Origin: Elusimicrobia bacterium CG1_02_37_114
GTDB lineage: Bacteria > Elusimicrobiota > Endomicrobiia > CG1-02-37-114
Direction: 5' to 3'
Assembly: GCA_001871125.1 (NCBI GenBank)
Contig: MNXB01000033.1
Coordinates: 371 to 53,219, forward strand
Length of the DNA stretch: 52,849 nucleotides
The position numbers and the translations under genes were made by a program. The notes beneath the pieces are model-generated. The model saw only the letters and a program-made list of their open reading frames with translations, made no database searches and was not told where the DNA came from. Positions 8,286 to 18,624 of this stretch are shown piece by piece (position 1 is the first letter of the stretch; each line of letters starts with the position of its first letter).

Positions 8286-9842
8286 ATGCCAGGCAATCAC
8301 AATGATACTGAAAAACGGCTTTGGGAAGTTGCAGACCAACTCAGAGCAAACTCACACTTAAAATCATCAGAATATTCCGTTCCGGTATTAGGGTTAATTT
8401 TTTTACTCTATGCTGATATAAGATACTCCATAGCAAAAGAAGAAATTGAAAAACAACATCAGAAATCAAAGAGCCGTAAAGGAATATCAAAAACCGATTA
8501 TCAAGCAAAAGGCATATTGTATATCCCAGAGACCAGTCGTTACGGTTACTTAAAAAATCTTCCTGAAAGTGAAGACATCGGAAAAGCCATTAACAATGCA
8601 ATGAAACAGATAGAACCTGAAAATGAAGAACTTAAAGGAATCCTGCCAAAAACATATAACGAGTTTGAAAAAGATGTCTTAATAGCCCTGTTAAAAACAC
8701 TTTCAAGCATTCCTATGGACGCTGAAGGCGACATATTCGGCAAGATTTATGAATATTTTCTTGGCAAATTTGCATTAGCAGAAGGGCAAAAAGGCGGAGA
8801 ATTTTTTACTCCTGCTTCTATTGTCAAACTTATAGTGGAAGTAATTGAACCGTTTCGCGGTAAAATTTATGACCCTGCCTGTGGTTCTGGCGGTATGTTT
8901 GTCCACAGTGCAAAATTTGTAGAAAAACATAAAGCAATCCCGAACAAAGAAATTTCTATATACGGTCAGGAAAAAACCGCTGAGACAATAAAACTATGCA
9001 AGATGAACCTTGCCATATACAATCTATCAGGAGACATAAAACCAGGAAACACCTATTACGATGACCTCCATAATTCAATTGGTAAGTTTGACTTCGTAAT
9101 GGCAAATCCGCCTTTTAATGTTGACAAAGTAGATAAAGAAAAAATCAAAGAAGACAAGCGATTCAGTTATGGAATACCAAAACCCGATAATGCCAATTAC
9201 TTATGGATACAGATATTTCTTAATTCCTTAAATGATAGAGGCAGGGCAGGATTCGTTATGTCAAACGCTGCCGCTGATGCCAGACAATCAGAACAGGAAA
9301 TCAGGAAGAAAATGATTGAAGAAGGGGTGGTAGATGTAATTATTTCTGTTGGTTCAAATTTCTTTTATACCGTAGCACTGCCTTGCACATTGTGGTTTTT
9401 TGATAAAGGGAAACGGAAAGCACTCAATAAAGATAAAGTCCTATTCATTGATACCCGTAATATATATAAACAAATTGACCGTGCACATAGGGAGTTTACT
9501 CCCGCACAAATAGAATTTATTTCAAATATAGTGAGAATGTATAGAGGAAATGAGATTGAAACAAGTAGTGATAGTAAAGAAATGATGAAAGAAACTTTCC
9601 CAGATGGTAAATATAAAGATACCCCTGGACTTTGCAAAGTCGCAAAAATAAAAGAAATTGTGGAACAAGGATATTCCCTTAATCCAGGAAGGTATGTCGG
9701 AGTTGCTGAAAGAGAAGAAGACGACTTTGATTTTAAGGAACAGATTGAAGAATTAAACAAGGAATTGAAATCCTTTAATACCGAAGCACATCAGTTAGAA
9801 AATAATATTTCAAGTAATATAGCAAAATTGTTAGATGAATAA
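8286..9842 (+). CDS. hsdM: type I restriction-modification system, DNA methyltransferase subunit
   Basis: This 518-residue N6-adenine methyltransferase is the M subunit of a type I system. An HsdM N-terminal helical domain (about 8-150) precedes [11 protein letters not shown], the SAM-binding motif [10 protein letters not shown] (196-205) and the catalytic NPPF at 274-277. Together with HsdS it methylates the host's recognition site and protects it from HsdR. The start is fixed by a good ribosome site and promoter. hsdS begins 8 bases before its stop, so the two are translationally coupled. Confidence 0.96.
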   Translation: MPGNHNDTEKRLWEVADQLRANSHLKSSEYSVPVLGLIFLLYADIRYSIAKEEIEKQHQKSKSRKGISKTDYQAKGILYIPETSRYGYLKNLPESEDIGKAINNAMKQIEPENEELKGILPKTYNEFEKDVLIALLKTLSSIPMDAEGDIFGKIYEYFLGKFALAEGQKGGEFFTPASIVKLIVEVIEPFRGKIYDPACGSGGMFVHSAKFVEKHKAIPNKEISIYGQEKTAETIKLCKMNLAIYNLSGDIKPGNTYYDDLHNSIGKFDFVMANPPFNVDKVDKEKIKEDKRFSYGIPKPDNANYLWIQIFLNSLNDRGRAGFVMSNAAADARQSEQEIRKKMIEEGVVDVIISVGSNFFYTVALPCTLWFFDKGKRKALNKDKVLFIDTRNIYKQIDRAHREFTPAQIEFISNIVRMYRGNEIETSSDSKEMMKETFPDGKYKDTPGLCKVAKIKEIVEQGYSLNPGRYVGVAEREEDDFDFKEQIEELNKELKSFNTEAHQLENNISSNIAKLLDE

Positions 9843-11022
9843 TAATTGGAATACATTAAAACTGCATGATATCTGCAAGTTCAAGTATGGTGCAGGTTTA
9901 CCAAAAAGGAATCGCATAAAAGGAGAATTCCCTGTCTATGGTTCAGGAGGAATTGTTGACTATCATAATGATTATTTAATAAAAGGACCAGGAATAATTA
10001 TTGGAAGAAAAGGAACAATTGGTAGTGTTTATTTTGAGAAAAGAAACTTCTTCCCAATAGATACAGTATTTTATATTGAAGAAAATAAAAAAAAGTATAA
10101 CATTAGATTTCTCTATTTCTTATTAGGGAATCTTGGTTTGGATAGGTTGAATTCTGATGCGGCTGTTCCTGGTCTTAATAGAAATGTTGCACACCTGCAA
10201 AAAATTAATTTACCAAATTGTGCTATACAAAATAAAATTGCCTCTATCCTTTCCGCCTACGATGACCTGATTGAAAATAACAATCGCCGAATTAAGATAT
10301 TAGAGGAAATGGCACAAACAATTTATAAGGAATGGTTTGTCAATTTTCGTTTCCCAGGACACGAAAAAGTAAAAATGGTTGATTCTGAATTAGGCAAAAT
10401 CCCTGAAGGTTGGGATATAAAACAAATAAGTGATATTATTGTCATTAAGTCCGGGTTCGCTTTTAAGAGCGACACATTTAATATAGAAGGAAAATATGGT
10501 ATTGTTACAATAAAGAATGTGCAAGATAGATTATTTATACATAAATGTCAAAACTTCATTGATGTAATTCCCGAGAATATGTCAAAGCACTGTTTATTAA
10601 AATCTGGCGATATTATTCTCTCTTTAACTGGAAATGTAGGAAGAGTATGTTTGGTATTTGGAGATAATTATTTATTGAATCAGCGAGTTGCTAAACTTGT
10701 TCCAAAAAGTGATTCAGATTGGGCATACATATATTTTTTATATCTTAATCCTGACTTCAGAAAAACTCTTGAGAATATTTCAATTGGTGCTGCACAACAA
10801 AACTTAAGTCCTATTGAAATGGGCAAATTAAAAATAAACTATCCTGAAAAATCTATACTTAGCCTTTTTGCGAAAGTATGTAATCCGATATTGGAAAACA
10901 TAGTATTTCTTTTTAGGAAAAATGTTTTATTACAAGAAAGCCGTGACCTTTTACTCCCCAAACTTATTTCGGGTGAAATTGATGTTGAGGATTTAGATAT
11001 TAAAACAGAGGACACAGAATGA
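9835..11022 (+). CDS. hsdS: type I restriction-modification system, specificity subunit
   Basis: This 395-residue protein has two target-recognition domains (about 1-140 and 190-365), each followed by a conserved coiled coil. The central spacer reads [19 protein letters not shown] and the C-terminal one ends [16 protein letters not shown], both typical of HsdS. Each domain reads one half of a bipartite DNA site, and the coiled coils set the spacing. The two domains look different from each other, so an asymmetric site is expected. It overlaps hsdM by 8 and hsdR by 4 bases. Confidence 0.95.
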   Translation: MNNNWNTLKLHDICKFKYGAGLPKRNRIKGEFPVYGSGGIVDYHNDYLIKGPGIIIGRKGTIGSVYFEKRNFFPIDTVFYIEENKKKYNIRFLYFLLGNLGLDRLNSDAAVPGLNRNVAHLQKINLPNCAIQNKIASILSAYDDLIENNNRRIKILEEMAQTIYKEWFVNFRFPGHEKVKMVDSELGKIPEGWDIKQISDIIVIKSGFAFKSDTFNIEGKYGIVTIKNVQDRLFIHKCQNFIDVIPENMSKHCLLKSGDIILSLTGNVGRVCLVFGDNYLLNQRVAKLVPKSDSDWAYIYFLYLNPDFRKTLENISIGAAQQNLSPIEMGKLKINYPEKSILSLFAKVCNPILENIVFLFRKNVLLQESRDLLLPKLISGEIDVEDLDIKTEDTE

Positions 11023-14000
11023 CAGGTAATTTCTCGGAACAACAACTCATAGAAAATAGTGCTATTGAGATATTTCAATCTCTTGGGTATTCCCATCAAA
11101 ACTGTTATGAGGAACAGTTTGGGCAGAATTCTACACTCGGCAGAGAAACTCCTATGGATGTTGTCCTTATCCCAAAACTAAAAATTGCTATATCTCGCCT
11201 TAATCCGACATTAAAACCCGAAAGCATAAATCTCGCTGTTGAAGAAATAACCAAAGACCGCAATATACTAAATCCAAGTGTAGCAAACAGGGAGATATAC
11301 AAACTCCTTAAAGACGGAGTAAAAGTTCCTGTCCGTAAAGAAGACGGGAGTGAAGAATTAGAAACCGTTAAAGTCATTGATTTTGCCAATTCAGACAATA
11401 ACGACTTCTTTCTTGCTTCGCAATTCTGGATTAACGGGGATATGTATAAACGCAGGGCAGACCTTGTTGCTTTTGTAAATGGAATGCCGTTAATATTTAT
11501 TGAACTTAAAGCAATTCATAAAAAAATGGAAAATGCTTTCAAAGACAACCTGACTGATTATAAAGATACCATTCCGCAGATTTTCTGGTATAACGCATTT
11601 ATTATTTTATCCAACGGTTCTGAAAGTAACATCGGTTCAATGACTGCCGAATGGGAACACTTCAACGAATGGAAGAAAATCAATAACGAGGGAGAAAAAG
11701 GAATCGTTTCACTTGATACTATAATAAAAGGGACTTGCGAAAAATCAAAGTTCCTTGATATTTTTGAAAACTTTATTCTTTTTCAGAAAAAAGGGGAAGA
11801 AGGTAGTTCTTATATAAAAATACTTGCAAAAAATCATCAATATTTGGGGGTTAATAAAACATTAGAATCGTTCAAAGATATTAAAAACAAAAAAGGGCAA
11901 CTTGGTGTATTCTGGCATACCCAGGGAAGCGGTAAGAGTTTTTCAATGATTTTTTTCTCGCAGAAAATACTGCGGAAATTTTATGGCAATTATACTTTTC
12001 TTGTAGTTACGGACAGAATAGAATTAGACAAGCAGATTTACAATAATTTTGAAAGCACAGGTGCAGTAACGGAAATTGAAGTTCACGCTGATAGTTGTTC
12101 TCACTTAAAACAACTGCTTAAAGAAGACCATAGAAATATATTTACACTAATACATAAATTCAGAACAGAAGAGGAAAAGGAATACCCCATAACTGACCGC
12201 AAAGATATTATTGTAATAACAGATGAGTCCCACCGCACACAATATGACCAATTGGCGATGAATATGCGGAAGGCATTGCCTAATGCTTCCTTCATTGCAT
12301 TTACTGCTACTCCCTTGATAGAAGGTGAAGAAAAAACGAAGGGGACATTTGGCGACTATGTCAGCATTTATAGTTTCAAACAGTCAACTGATGATAATGC
12401 AACAGTTCCATTGTTTTATGAAAACAGGATACCTGAAGTCCAATTGGACAGTAAAGTTTTAAGCACTGGGTTGGAAGAAATTCTTGAAGATGCTATGCTT
12501 GACGATAGGCAGGAAGAAAAACTAATGAGGGAGTTTGAAAGAGCATATCATATAATAACCCGTGATGACCGTTTAGAAAAAATAGCGGAAGATATAGTCA
12601 AGCATTTTACTACAAGAGGTTATCTGGGCAAGGCTATGGTCGTTTCCATTGACAGACCGACTGCTGTTAAAATGTATGATAAAGTTAAAAAATACCTGAA
12701 ATTGGAAATTGAACGCACAAGAAAACTCAAAGCAAAAGATGACAGGGAAAAAGAAATTTTCACAAAGAGAATTGAATATCTTGAAAAGACCGATATAGCG
12801 GTAGTTGTAAGTTGGGGAAACACCCAAAATGAAATTAAAACTTTCAGAGACCTCGGATTGGATATTGTAACGCACCGTAAAAGAATGCTGGATGAAGATT
12901 TAGAAAAGAAATTCAAAGATGCACAAGACCCGTTTAGAATTGTTTTTGTTTGTTCTATGTGGATGACAGGATTTGATGTCCCCTGTCTTTCAACGGTATA
13001 TCTTGACAAACCAATGAAGAATCATACCCTTATGCAGACCATAGCAAGAGCGAACAGAGTGTTCGGAGATAAGCCCAATGGACTGATTGTTGATTATATC
13101 GGCATTTTCAGGAATTTGCAAAAAGCACTTGCCATATATAATCCTGGCGGTAAAGAGATTGACTATCCCGTCAAACCCAAAGAAACACTTATTAAAGAAC
13201 TAAAAGATGTTATTGATAAGGCGACAAAACTTTGCAAACAACAAGGGATTGATATTGAGAAGATTATCAAAGCTAACAAGTTAAACACAATAAAATTGAT
13301 TACTGAAGCGGTTGATATTATAATATCAAATGAAAAAACAAGGAAAGAATTCGTCAGTTTAACAAACCTGATAAAAAAACTGTATAAAGCAATACTTCCC
13401 GACCCCAAGGCGGAAATATTCAGAGTTAAATATTATATGTTCAAAACCATAGCAGATAAGATAGGAGAATTATCTCCTGAAACAGATATTGAAGAAGTAA
13501 AAAAGAAAATGGAAAGATTGCTTGACGATTCCATTGATGCCAAAGGATTTATCATATCAGATATTATTTCTTCTTCCTACGATAATAAGATTGATTTAAG
13601 TAAGATAGATTTTGATATGTTAAAAGAAAAATTCGTTAAAGACAAAAAACACATTGAAGTATCAATGCTTAAAAATAGCATAAATAATTTACTGGTTGCA
13701 TTGGTTAGATTAAACAAACAAAGAACTGGTTTCCTTGAAAAATTTCAAAAATTGGTTGATGAATATAATTCTGGAGCAATGAATGTAGAAATGTTTTTTA
13801 ATGAACTTAAAGAGTTTTCCAAAGAATTAAATGCCGAAGAAAAGAGACATTTATCTGAAAAACTTACCGAAGAACAACTTGCTGTATTTGACCTGTTATA
13901 TAAACCTGACTTAAAGAATACTGAAAAGGATAAAGTTAAACTTGCATCTAAAAAACTTCTTGAAACGCTTAAAAAGGAAAAACTTGTGTTGGACTGGCGA

Positions 14001-14165
14001 AAAAAACAACAGGCAAGAGCGGATGTGTTATTAGCAATACAAAACATTCTTGATAAAGAACTACCTGAAAGTTATCCTAAGCCACTCTATGAAGAAAAAT
14101 GCACTCTTATCTATCAACATATATACGACTCCTATTTTGGGCAGGATAGAAGTATATATCATTAA
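11019..14165 (+). CDS. hsdR: type I restriction-modification system, ATP-dependent endonuclease subunit
   Basis: This 1048-residue protein is the R subunit that translocates and cuts unmethylated DNA. The N-terminal nuclease core reads RADLVAFVNGMPLIFIELKA (the D...ExK of a PD-(D/E)XK fold, about 148-167). Superfamily 2 helicase motifs follow: HTQGSGKSFSM (about 300-310), TDESHRTQYD (about 399-408), FTATPLI, and motifs V/VI around TGFDVPCLSTVYLDKP and TIARANRVF. The C-terminal helical region binds the MTase complex. It starts with ATGA overlapping the hsdS stop. The gene looks intact, so the system is probably active. Confidence 0.96.
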   Translation: MTGNFSEQQLIENSAIEIFQSLGYSHQNCYEEQFGQNSTLGRETPMDVVLIPKLKIAISRLNPTLKPESINLAVEEITKDRNILNPSVANREIYKLLKDGVKVPVRKEDGSEELETVKVIDFANSDNNDFFLASQFWINGDMYKRRADLVAFVNGMPLIFIELKAIHKKMENAFKDNLTDYKDTIPQIFWYNAFIILSNGSESNIGSMTAEWEHFNEWKKINNEGEKGIVSLDTIIKGTCEKSKFLDIFENFILFQKKGEEGSSYIKILAKNHQYLGVNKTLESFKDIKNKKGQLGVFWHTQGSGKSFSMIFFSQKILRKFYGNYTFLVVTDRIELDKQIYNNFESTGAVTEIEVHADSCSHLKQLLKEDHRNIFTLIHKFRTEEEKEYPITDRKDIIVITDESHRTQYDQLAMNMRKALPNASFIAFTATPLIEGEEKTKGTFGDYVSIYSFKQSTDDNATVPLFYENRIPEVQLDSKVLSTGLEEILEDAMLDDRQEEKLMREFERAYHIITRDDRLEKIAEDIVKHFTTRGYLGKAMVVSIDRPTAVKMYDKVKKYLKLEIERTRKLKAKDDREKEIFTKRIEYLEKTDIAVVVSWGNTQNEIKTFRDLGLDIVTHRKRMLDEDLEKKFKDAQDPFRIVFVCSMWMTGFDVPCLSTVYLDKPMKNHTLMQTIARANRVFGDKPNGLIVDYIGIFRNLQKALAIYNPGGKEIDYPVKPKETLIKELKDVIDKATKLCKQQGIDIEKIIKANKLNTIKLITEAVDIIISNEKTRKEFVSLTNLIKKLYKAILPDPKAEIFRVKYYMFKTIADKIGELSPETDIEEVKKKMERLLDDSIDAKGFIISDIISSSYDNKIDLSKIDFDMLKEKFVKDKKHIEVSMLKNSINNLLVALVRLNKQRTGFLEKFQKLVDEYNSGAMNVEMFFNELKEFSKELNAEEKRHLSEKLTEEQLAVFDLLYKPDLKNTEKDKVKLASKKLLETLKKEKLVLDWRKKQQARADVLLAIQNILDKELPESYPKPLYEEKCTLIYQHIYDSYFGQDRSIYH

Positions 14166-14187
14166 AAACAAGTCAGGTAAATCACCC

Positions 14188-14216
14188 TTGACTTTTTCAG
14201 ATATTTTAGGTATAGT
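14188..14216 (+). promoter_or_regulatory. predicted sigma70-type promoter
   Basis: TTGACT, 17 bases, TATAGT, just past hsdR. The first ORF downstream is the 61-residue one at 14314. Confidence 0.45.
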
Positions 14217-14313
14217 TATATTCAGCCCATCTATCAATAATTATGTTTATACATGAAATGTGTGCCGCAATGTTCATTCAAGGTTCATAATCTAAGGGGA
14301 GGGATTAAACCTT

Positions 14314-14499
14314 ATGAAAATTCAAGGAAAACTTCAGCGTAATTTTCAGGGTAAAGAAGGATCAGGGGATAAAAATATCCTTAAATCTGTCCAACAGACG
14401 TCAAGGTTTTCCGAAACTGAAAAAAATTATTTTCAGCGTCTTGCAAAATCCAAAAACCAGCCTATCAAAGAACCTGTACTAGTTAGTGGGAAAATTTAA
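14314..14499 (+). CDS. small hypothetical protein (61 residues)
   Basis: The protein is hydrophilic and lysine/glutamine rich, with no recognised domain or membrane segment (starts MKIQGKLQRNF). A purine-rich GGGGAGGG sits about 11 bases before the ATG and a plausible promoter lies about 100 bases upstream; these are the reasons to list it. It lies between hsdR and the IS element and could be a small island gene or a chance ORF. Confidence 0.35.
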   Translation: MKIQGKLQRNFQGKEGSGDKNILKSVQQTSRFSETEKNYFQRLAKSKNQPIKEPVLVSGKI

Positions 14500-14580
14500 A
14501 TCTTTCTTGACTAGTCATATTTGTCTTTCTTTATGTTATCCCGCCTATCAATTTGTAAATAACCAAGAGGATATATTATC

Positions 14581-14757
14581 ATGATACACTTCATAGATAT
14601 GGGACAGGGTAGTTCTTTTTTCAAATTCATAGATGTATACTGGAAAGCGGGCCATACGGGTAATAATAGGACTATTCATAGACTGTGCAATTTGATGCGA
14701 AAAATGAATGTGAAATTAGCGGTAGTGGAAGAATATCTTAACCTGAAAAAAGCGTGA
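14581..14757 (+). CDS. short ORF truncated by the IS1380 element
   Basis: This ORF of 58 residues is below the track cutoff. It starts MIHFIDMGQGSSFF with AGAGGA about 10 bases upstream. Its last five codons and stop come from the IS left terminal repeat, so the original gene was cut by the insertion or by a later rearrangement. No family recognised. Confidence 0.35.
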   Translation: MIHFIDMGQGSSFFKFIDVYWKAGHTGNNRTIHRLCNLMRKMNVKLAVVEEYLNLKKA

Positions 14758-14765
14758 AAAACGCA
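14742..14765 (+). repeat. IS1380 left terminal inverted repeat
   Basis: 24 bp, the exact reverse complement of 16256-16279; beyond it the homology continues with one base of difference in an A tract. Confidence 0.9.
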
Positions 14766-14835
14766 TTTTTTGAATCTGATTCAGACGGTAATTGTTTTTT
14801 CAAATTTAAAAATTATTTGCAAAATTTTAAATTTC

Positions 14836-16152
14836 TCATATTTGCTTCATCTTGTTAATATTTTTCATTGCTTGATTGTATAGATCTTTATAAAAATAAC
14901 TGGCAGGAAATCCTAACTTGTTTTTATGTCCTGTCTTAGTTAATCTTGCTTGAACACATAACAACTGTTCTCTAATAGTTTGTAAAGTTTTGTAACGATA
15001 GTCATCTGGTAAACATAACCATTTAAACCAGTTAACGATATTAAATGCTAACAGAAGTATTTGAAAGTAAGCAATATTTGCTGTATATTCATGAGTAGGA
15101 ATTTTTGCTAATGGATAATTTAGTTTCAGTTCTTTGATATTTTGTTCAGCACCTTGGGCTCTCATTGAGTGAAAGTTCCATATATATCTGGATTTGATTC
15201 TAAGATTAGTTACTACTACACGATAACCATAATTGCTCATCTCAAATAATTTCAATTGAGAACGTTCATCTGGATCTTCTGGTATTGGTCGTCGTTGGAC
15301 TACAAAACGATGTGACTTTTCCCAGTTAGTCGGTTGAAATCTGAATTCTGCCACTTCCCAGTCTCCTTTGTAATGACAATATTTTGCTTGTTCCATTTCT
15401 GAGCGTATCCCTGCTCCTTCTGTGTCTGCTTCTATTGTATAGCAGATATTCTCTTGCTCAAGATAATCTTCTATGAATTTATGACTGTAAAATATTTTAT
15501 CTCCACGTATACGAATACGATATATCGGATATGGCAATTTCTCCAAACATTCCTTGATAATATACGGTGCGACTGTTACTTGTGATACATTGCCTGATTT
15601 CAAACTCCCATACCAGAATTCTCTATCTGACTCAAAACACAACATCGCCATATAACTCCTTGCCCCTCTTCTTTTGGGATTAAATCCAACTTTTGTTCTT
15701 TGCTGTTTGCCAAAAACTGTTAATACTGTTCCGTCTATATCAAGTGTTATACTCGTTTTGGGATGTGAGATGCAAAATATTTTCCCCTGTATTATATTGT
15801 GGACTTTGACTATCTGTCGTATTCCATCTGGAGTGAGCCGATATAGAAAACGTCGTATTGCTGTAGAATGTGGGAATTTCTTTATACCAAGTATCTTTTG
15901 AATTACTCCATTGTATCCAAGAGATTTTGTATTTTCTATTCGCCCTATTCCAGCAATCATTATGTAAATCAAAACTAAAATAAATTCTGCTGTTTGATAT
16001 TCCTGGTTTCTTTGGTGGAATTTTATATAACGCTGTAGTAACCATTTCAGTTTTAATTTTTGACAAAATTTGTGAATTAAGAATAGTCCACCAAAGTGGG
16101 TTATATTCTTTTCTGTGAAGGAAATTTGGATGTTTTTGATACCTTTTGTCAT
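14836..16152 (-). CDS. IS1380-family DDE transposase
   Basis: This 438-residue transposase reads towards the left end of the element. DDE-type core segments are visible: ITLDIDGTVLTVFGKQQ (first Asp near 140), NPKRRGARSYMAM, RIRGDKIFYSH (second Asp) and AEQNIKELKLNYPLAK (the late Glu region), matching the IS1380 pattern. The frame is open throughout and both terminal repeats are present, so the element may still be mobile. The start MTKGIKNIQISF lies about 100 bases inside the right terminal repeat. Confidence 0.92.
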   Translation of the reverse strand: MTKGIKNIQISFTEKNITHFGGLFLIHKFCQKLKLKWLLQRYIKFHQRNQEYQTAEFILVLIYIMIAGIGRIENTKSLGYNGVIQKILGIKKFPHSTAIRRFLYRLTPDGIRQIVKVHNIIQGKIFCISHPKTSITLDIDGTVLTVFGKQQRTKVGFNPKRRGARSYMAMLCFESDREFWYGSLKSGNVSQVTVAPYIIKECLEKLPYPIYRIRIRGDKIFYSHKFIEDYLEQENICYTIEADTEGAGIRSEMEQAKYCHYKGDWEVAEFRFQPTNWEKSHRFVVQRRPIPEDPDERSQLKLFEMSNYGYRVVVTNLRIKSRYIWNFHSMRAQGAEQNIKELKLNYPLAKIPTHEYTANIAYFQILLLAFNIVNWFKWLCLPDDYRYKTLQTIREQLLCVQARLTKTGHKNKLGFPASYFYKDLYNQAMKNINKMKQI

Positions 16153-16255
16153 AGTGCATGAACCTCACTAAAAGTGAAACTGGTGCACTACTGCTCTTTT
16201 GATATATATTGTATATTTTTTCAGTCATAAAATCAAGAAAAAACTTTCAAAAAAA

Positions 16256-16279
16256 TGCGTTTTTCACGCTTTTTTCAGG
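16256..16279 (-). repeat. IS1380 right terminal inverted repeat
   Basis: Exact 24-bp inverted copy of the left end. Confidence 0.9.
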
Positions 16280-16317
16280 TATAGTTAAGTAACCTTGAAT
16301 TATCTGATTTCTGACCC

Positions 16318-16346
16318 TTGAAATTCCTATCATAAAATAGTATAAT
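16318..16346 (+). promoter_or_regulatory. predicted promoter of the DUF262-HNH gene
   Basis: TTGAAA, 17 bases, TATAAT. It lies just outside the IS right end and only 4 bases before the GTG chosen in the ORF track, which argues for the downstream ATG at 16390 (AAGGAG ribosome site) as the true start. Confidence 0.6.
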
Positions 16347-16389
16347 TGCAGTGAAGAATCTTGCAACAAATTTATTAAGGAGCAAAAAC

Positions 16390-18204
16390 ATGTATCTTCA
16401 CTTCCCTTTTAGCAGTGCTATGAATTTTATGAAATTAAAAGGTCATGGCAATCTCATCAAATTGGTAAATAAAGTGCTATCTAATTATCCTTCGGGCCAA
16501 CTGAAAAGAAGGGCTAAAAAGTGGTTTATGGTTGAAATAATGAAAGAGAAAGACATGTTCGTAGAATTTATTGCTGAATATTTACCGGATGCTAACCCGG
16601 TAGAGGTTCAGAAAAGGTTAGAACTATGGAGAGATGCGGCAAGGGAGTTGACGGGAACACCGGAGCTTACTTTTATTTACAGTAAAAGCCAAGGAGAAGA
16701 AGACAGTAAAGCCCTTCCTTGTCCCTATTACGAACAATTAATTGTTGTTTGGCCTACCTGGAAAGGTAAATGCAATACAGCCTCCGAATGTAGAGAGAAA
16801 AATGAAATGGATATCGCCTGTCAAAAAAAACTTAACAAGATAGCTAAGAAATCAAATAGCGCTACCTTCATAAACAACGATAGAAGTGAGGAAAAAGAAT
16901 TTTTCGAGTTAGACGACGGGCAGCAACCACTTGAAATTGACGAATCACAACGAAAGATTTTTGCATTACCAAGTGACCCGGCAATAATTGACTTACATCG
17001 TAGATATCTTAGAGGCAAGGTTATACTAAATCCTGAATTTCAACGGTTTCATGTCTGGGACCGCGCTACATCCAGTCGTCTTATAGAATCCGTTTTATTA
17101 AATGTACCAATACCTATAATTTATTTAGCAGAAGAAAATGACGGGAACTATTCTTTAATTGATGGACAACAAAGACTTCGTGCATTTTTTGACTTCTTAG
17201 AAAATAAATTAGAATTACATGGGTTAACCGTATTGCAAGAATTGAATGGAAAAGAATTTAATCAGATTTCACCTGATTATCAGGACAAACTTGAAAATTC
17301 CACAATCCATACAATTGAAATTAAAAAGGAATCTTCTATCGACATAAAATTTGAAATATTTGAACGATTAAATAGAGGCTCCATGAAACTTAACGACCAA
17401 GAACTAAGAAATTGCATTTATAGGGGTAAATATAATCAACTTATAAATACATTGGCCTTAAACAAAGATTTCTTGGGTCTATTAGGATTAAAAGAGCCAC
17501 ATAAGAGAATGTTTGACAGAGAACTGGTTTTAAGATTTTTTTCTATGTACCATGCAACTTATTTAAAGTACAAACCTCCTGCGAAGCAATTTATGAATAG
17601 CGACATGGAAAAATATCGCAATGTAACAGAAGAGGACGAAAAAGAGCTTACGGAAACATTTAAGAAAACTGTCCAGATGACAAAAACCGTTTTCGCAGAT
17701 AATGCTTTCAAAAGATTTGTCGTAGGCACCGATAAAAATCCAAATGGGGAATGGGAGAGAAGAAGAATAAATCAAGCACTTTTTGATGTTATTATGTTTG
17801 GTTTTTCACAATATGGGCAAAATCAAGTTATACCTAATAGTGATGCTATTAGAGAAGAACTTATATGGTTGATGAGCCATGATACAGAATTTATTGAATC
17901 AATTATTATTGGAACAAGTGATAGGCCAAAGGTATACTCAAGGTTTGAGAAATGGCTTCATGCACTAAAGTCTATAGTAGGGTCACCTCGAACAGAACCA
18001 AGAAATTTTAGTTTAGACATCAAAGAAAAACTATTTAAAAATAATCCAACATGTGCGATATGCCAGCAAAGAATACACAATTTAGATGACTCAGAGGTTG
18101 ACCATATAGAGCATTACTGGAGAGGTGGCAAGACAATACCTGAAAATGCAAGATTAACACACCGTTATTGCAATAGGGCTAGAGGTGGTTCAAATAATAT
18201 CTAA
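16390..18204 (+). CDS. DUF262 (ParB-like) and HNH endonuclease fusion, GmrSD-like
   Basis: From the ATG at 16390 this is a 604-residue protein; the longer track start lies almost on the promoter. Residues 1 to about 165 are an extension I do not recognise. A DUF262 domain follows, with NPEFQRFHVWD, VPIPIIYLAEE and the nucleotide-hydrolysis loop IDGQQRLRAFFDF, as in the GmrS half of GmrSD-type enzymes. The C-terminus is an HNH nuclease: CAICQQR, then SEVDHIEHYWRGG and HRYCNRARGG. GmrSD-like proteins are nucleotide-dependent endonucleases against modified phage DNA. Here the nuclease part is a compact HNH, not DUF1524. Its place next to the type I system supports a defence role. Confidence 0.8.
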   Translation: MYLHFPFSSAMNFMKLKGHGNLIKLVNKVLSNYPSGQLKRRAKKWFMVEIMKEKDMFVEFIAEYLPDANPVEVQKRLELWRDAARELTGTPELTFIYSKSQGEEDSKALPCPYYEQLIVVWPTWKGKCNTASECREKNEMDIACQKKLNKIAKKSNSATFINNDRSEEKEFFELDDGQQPLEIDESQRKIFALPSDPAIIDLHRRYLRGKVILNPEFQRFHVWDRATSSRLIESVLLNVPIPIIYLAEENDGNYSLIDGQQRLRAFFDFLENKLELHGLTVLQELNGKEFNQISPDYQDKLENSTIHTIEIKKESSIDIKFEIFERLNRGSMKLNDQELRNCIYRGKYNQLINTLALNKDFLGLLGLKEPHKRMFDRELVLRFFSMYHATYLKYKPPAKQFMNSDMEKYRNVTEEDEKELTETFKKTVQMTKTVFADNAFKRFVVGTDKNPNGEWERRRINQALFDVIMFGFSQYGQNQVIPNSDAIREELIWLMSHDTEFIESIIIGTSDRPKVYSRFEKWLHALKSIVGSPRTEPRNFSLDIKEKLFKNNPTCAICQQRIHNLDDSEVDHIEHYWRGGKTIPENARLTHRYCNRARGGSNNI

Positions 18205-18624
18205 AACGCCAGCACGTTGCTCATCCATTCATCATCAAGAGTCTGATTAACCTTCAACAAACAATTGGTTGATATAAGGTTCAATATATTGGCAGGGGTG
18301 CATCTATCCAGACGTTACCGTTACACATACAGCAGGGGTGGAGGTCGTCGAAGTCGAGTGTTCCAATACCTTTGCAAAATGAACAGCGTTCCTGCCTACG
18401 GCAAAGTTTCCATCCGACTGAGTCTTTCCTGATAGTATACCGCATAATGCGGGAATGTGCTTCTCTGAAAGTAAAGCGTAAAGTGCAATGAAATTTGACC
18501 CCAGTTGCCGAAGTAGGTTCCTTAGGAACAATTCTGATGAAAAGGGGTCAAATAATGATTGCAGAACACAGTGTTGCAATTTGAAAAATTATATAGAAAA
18601 ATGTATAATCAGTTGGAGGGAACT
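18205..18624. other. gene-free stretch with structured, decayed sequence
   Basis: I find no supported gene. The minus-strand ORF 18304-18579 lacks recognisable homology and is crossed by hairpins. It contains CCGCAT/ATGCGG near 18440 and the nested hairpin listed separately. It looks like the relic of a small mobile or REP-type sequence. Confidence 0.4.
18485..18562. repeat. nested inverted repeat (MITE/REP-like)
   Basis: Outer arms GCAAT..ATTTGACCCC (18485-18502) and GGGGTCAAAT..ATTGC (18544-18562) enclose a perfect inner hairpin GTTCC-TTA-GGAAC. TTTGACCCC-bounded palindromes of this sort are common relics of transposase-mobilised repeats; that link is inference. Confidence 0.5.

Larger units (their letters stand above)
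14742..16279. mobile_element. IS1380-family insertion sequence
   Basis: This 1.54-kb element is bounded by perfect 24-bp terminal inverted repeats (14742-14765 and 16256-16279) starting CCTGAAAAAAGCG and contains one transposase gene. No convincing target-site duplication is visible: the left flank ends ATCTTAA and the right flank begins TATAGTT. That suggests a rearrangement after insertion. Confidence 0.9.

Noticed and set aside
18304-18579. 91-residue minus-strand ORF
   Set aside because: No family features, crossed by hairpins and lying in decayed repetitive sequence; no ribosome site.
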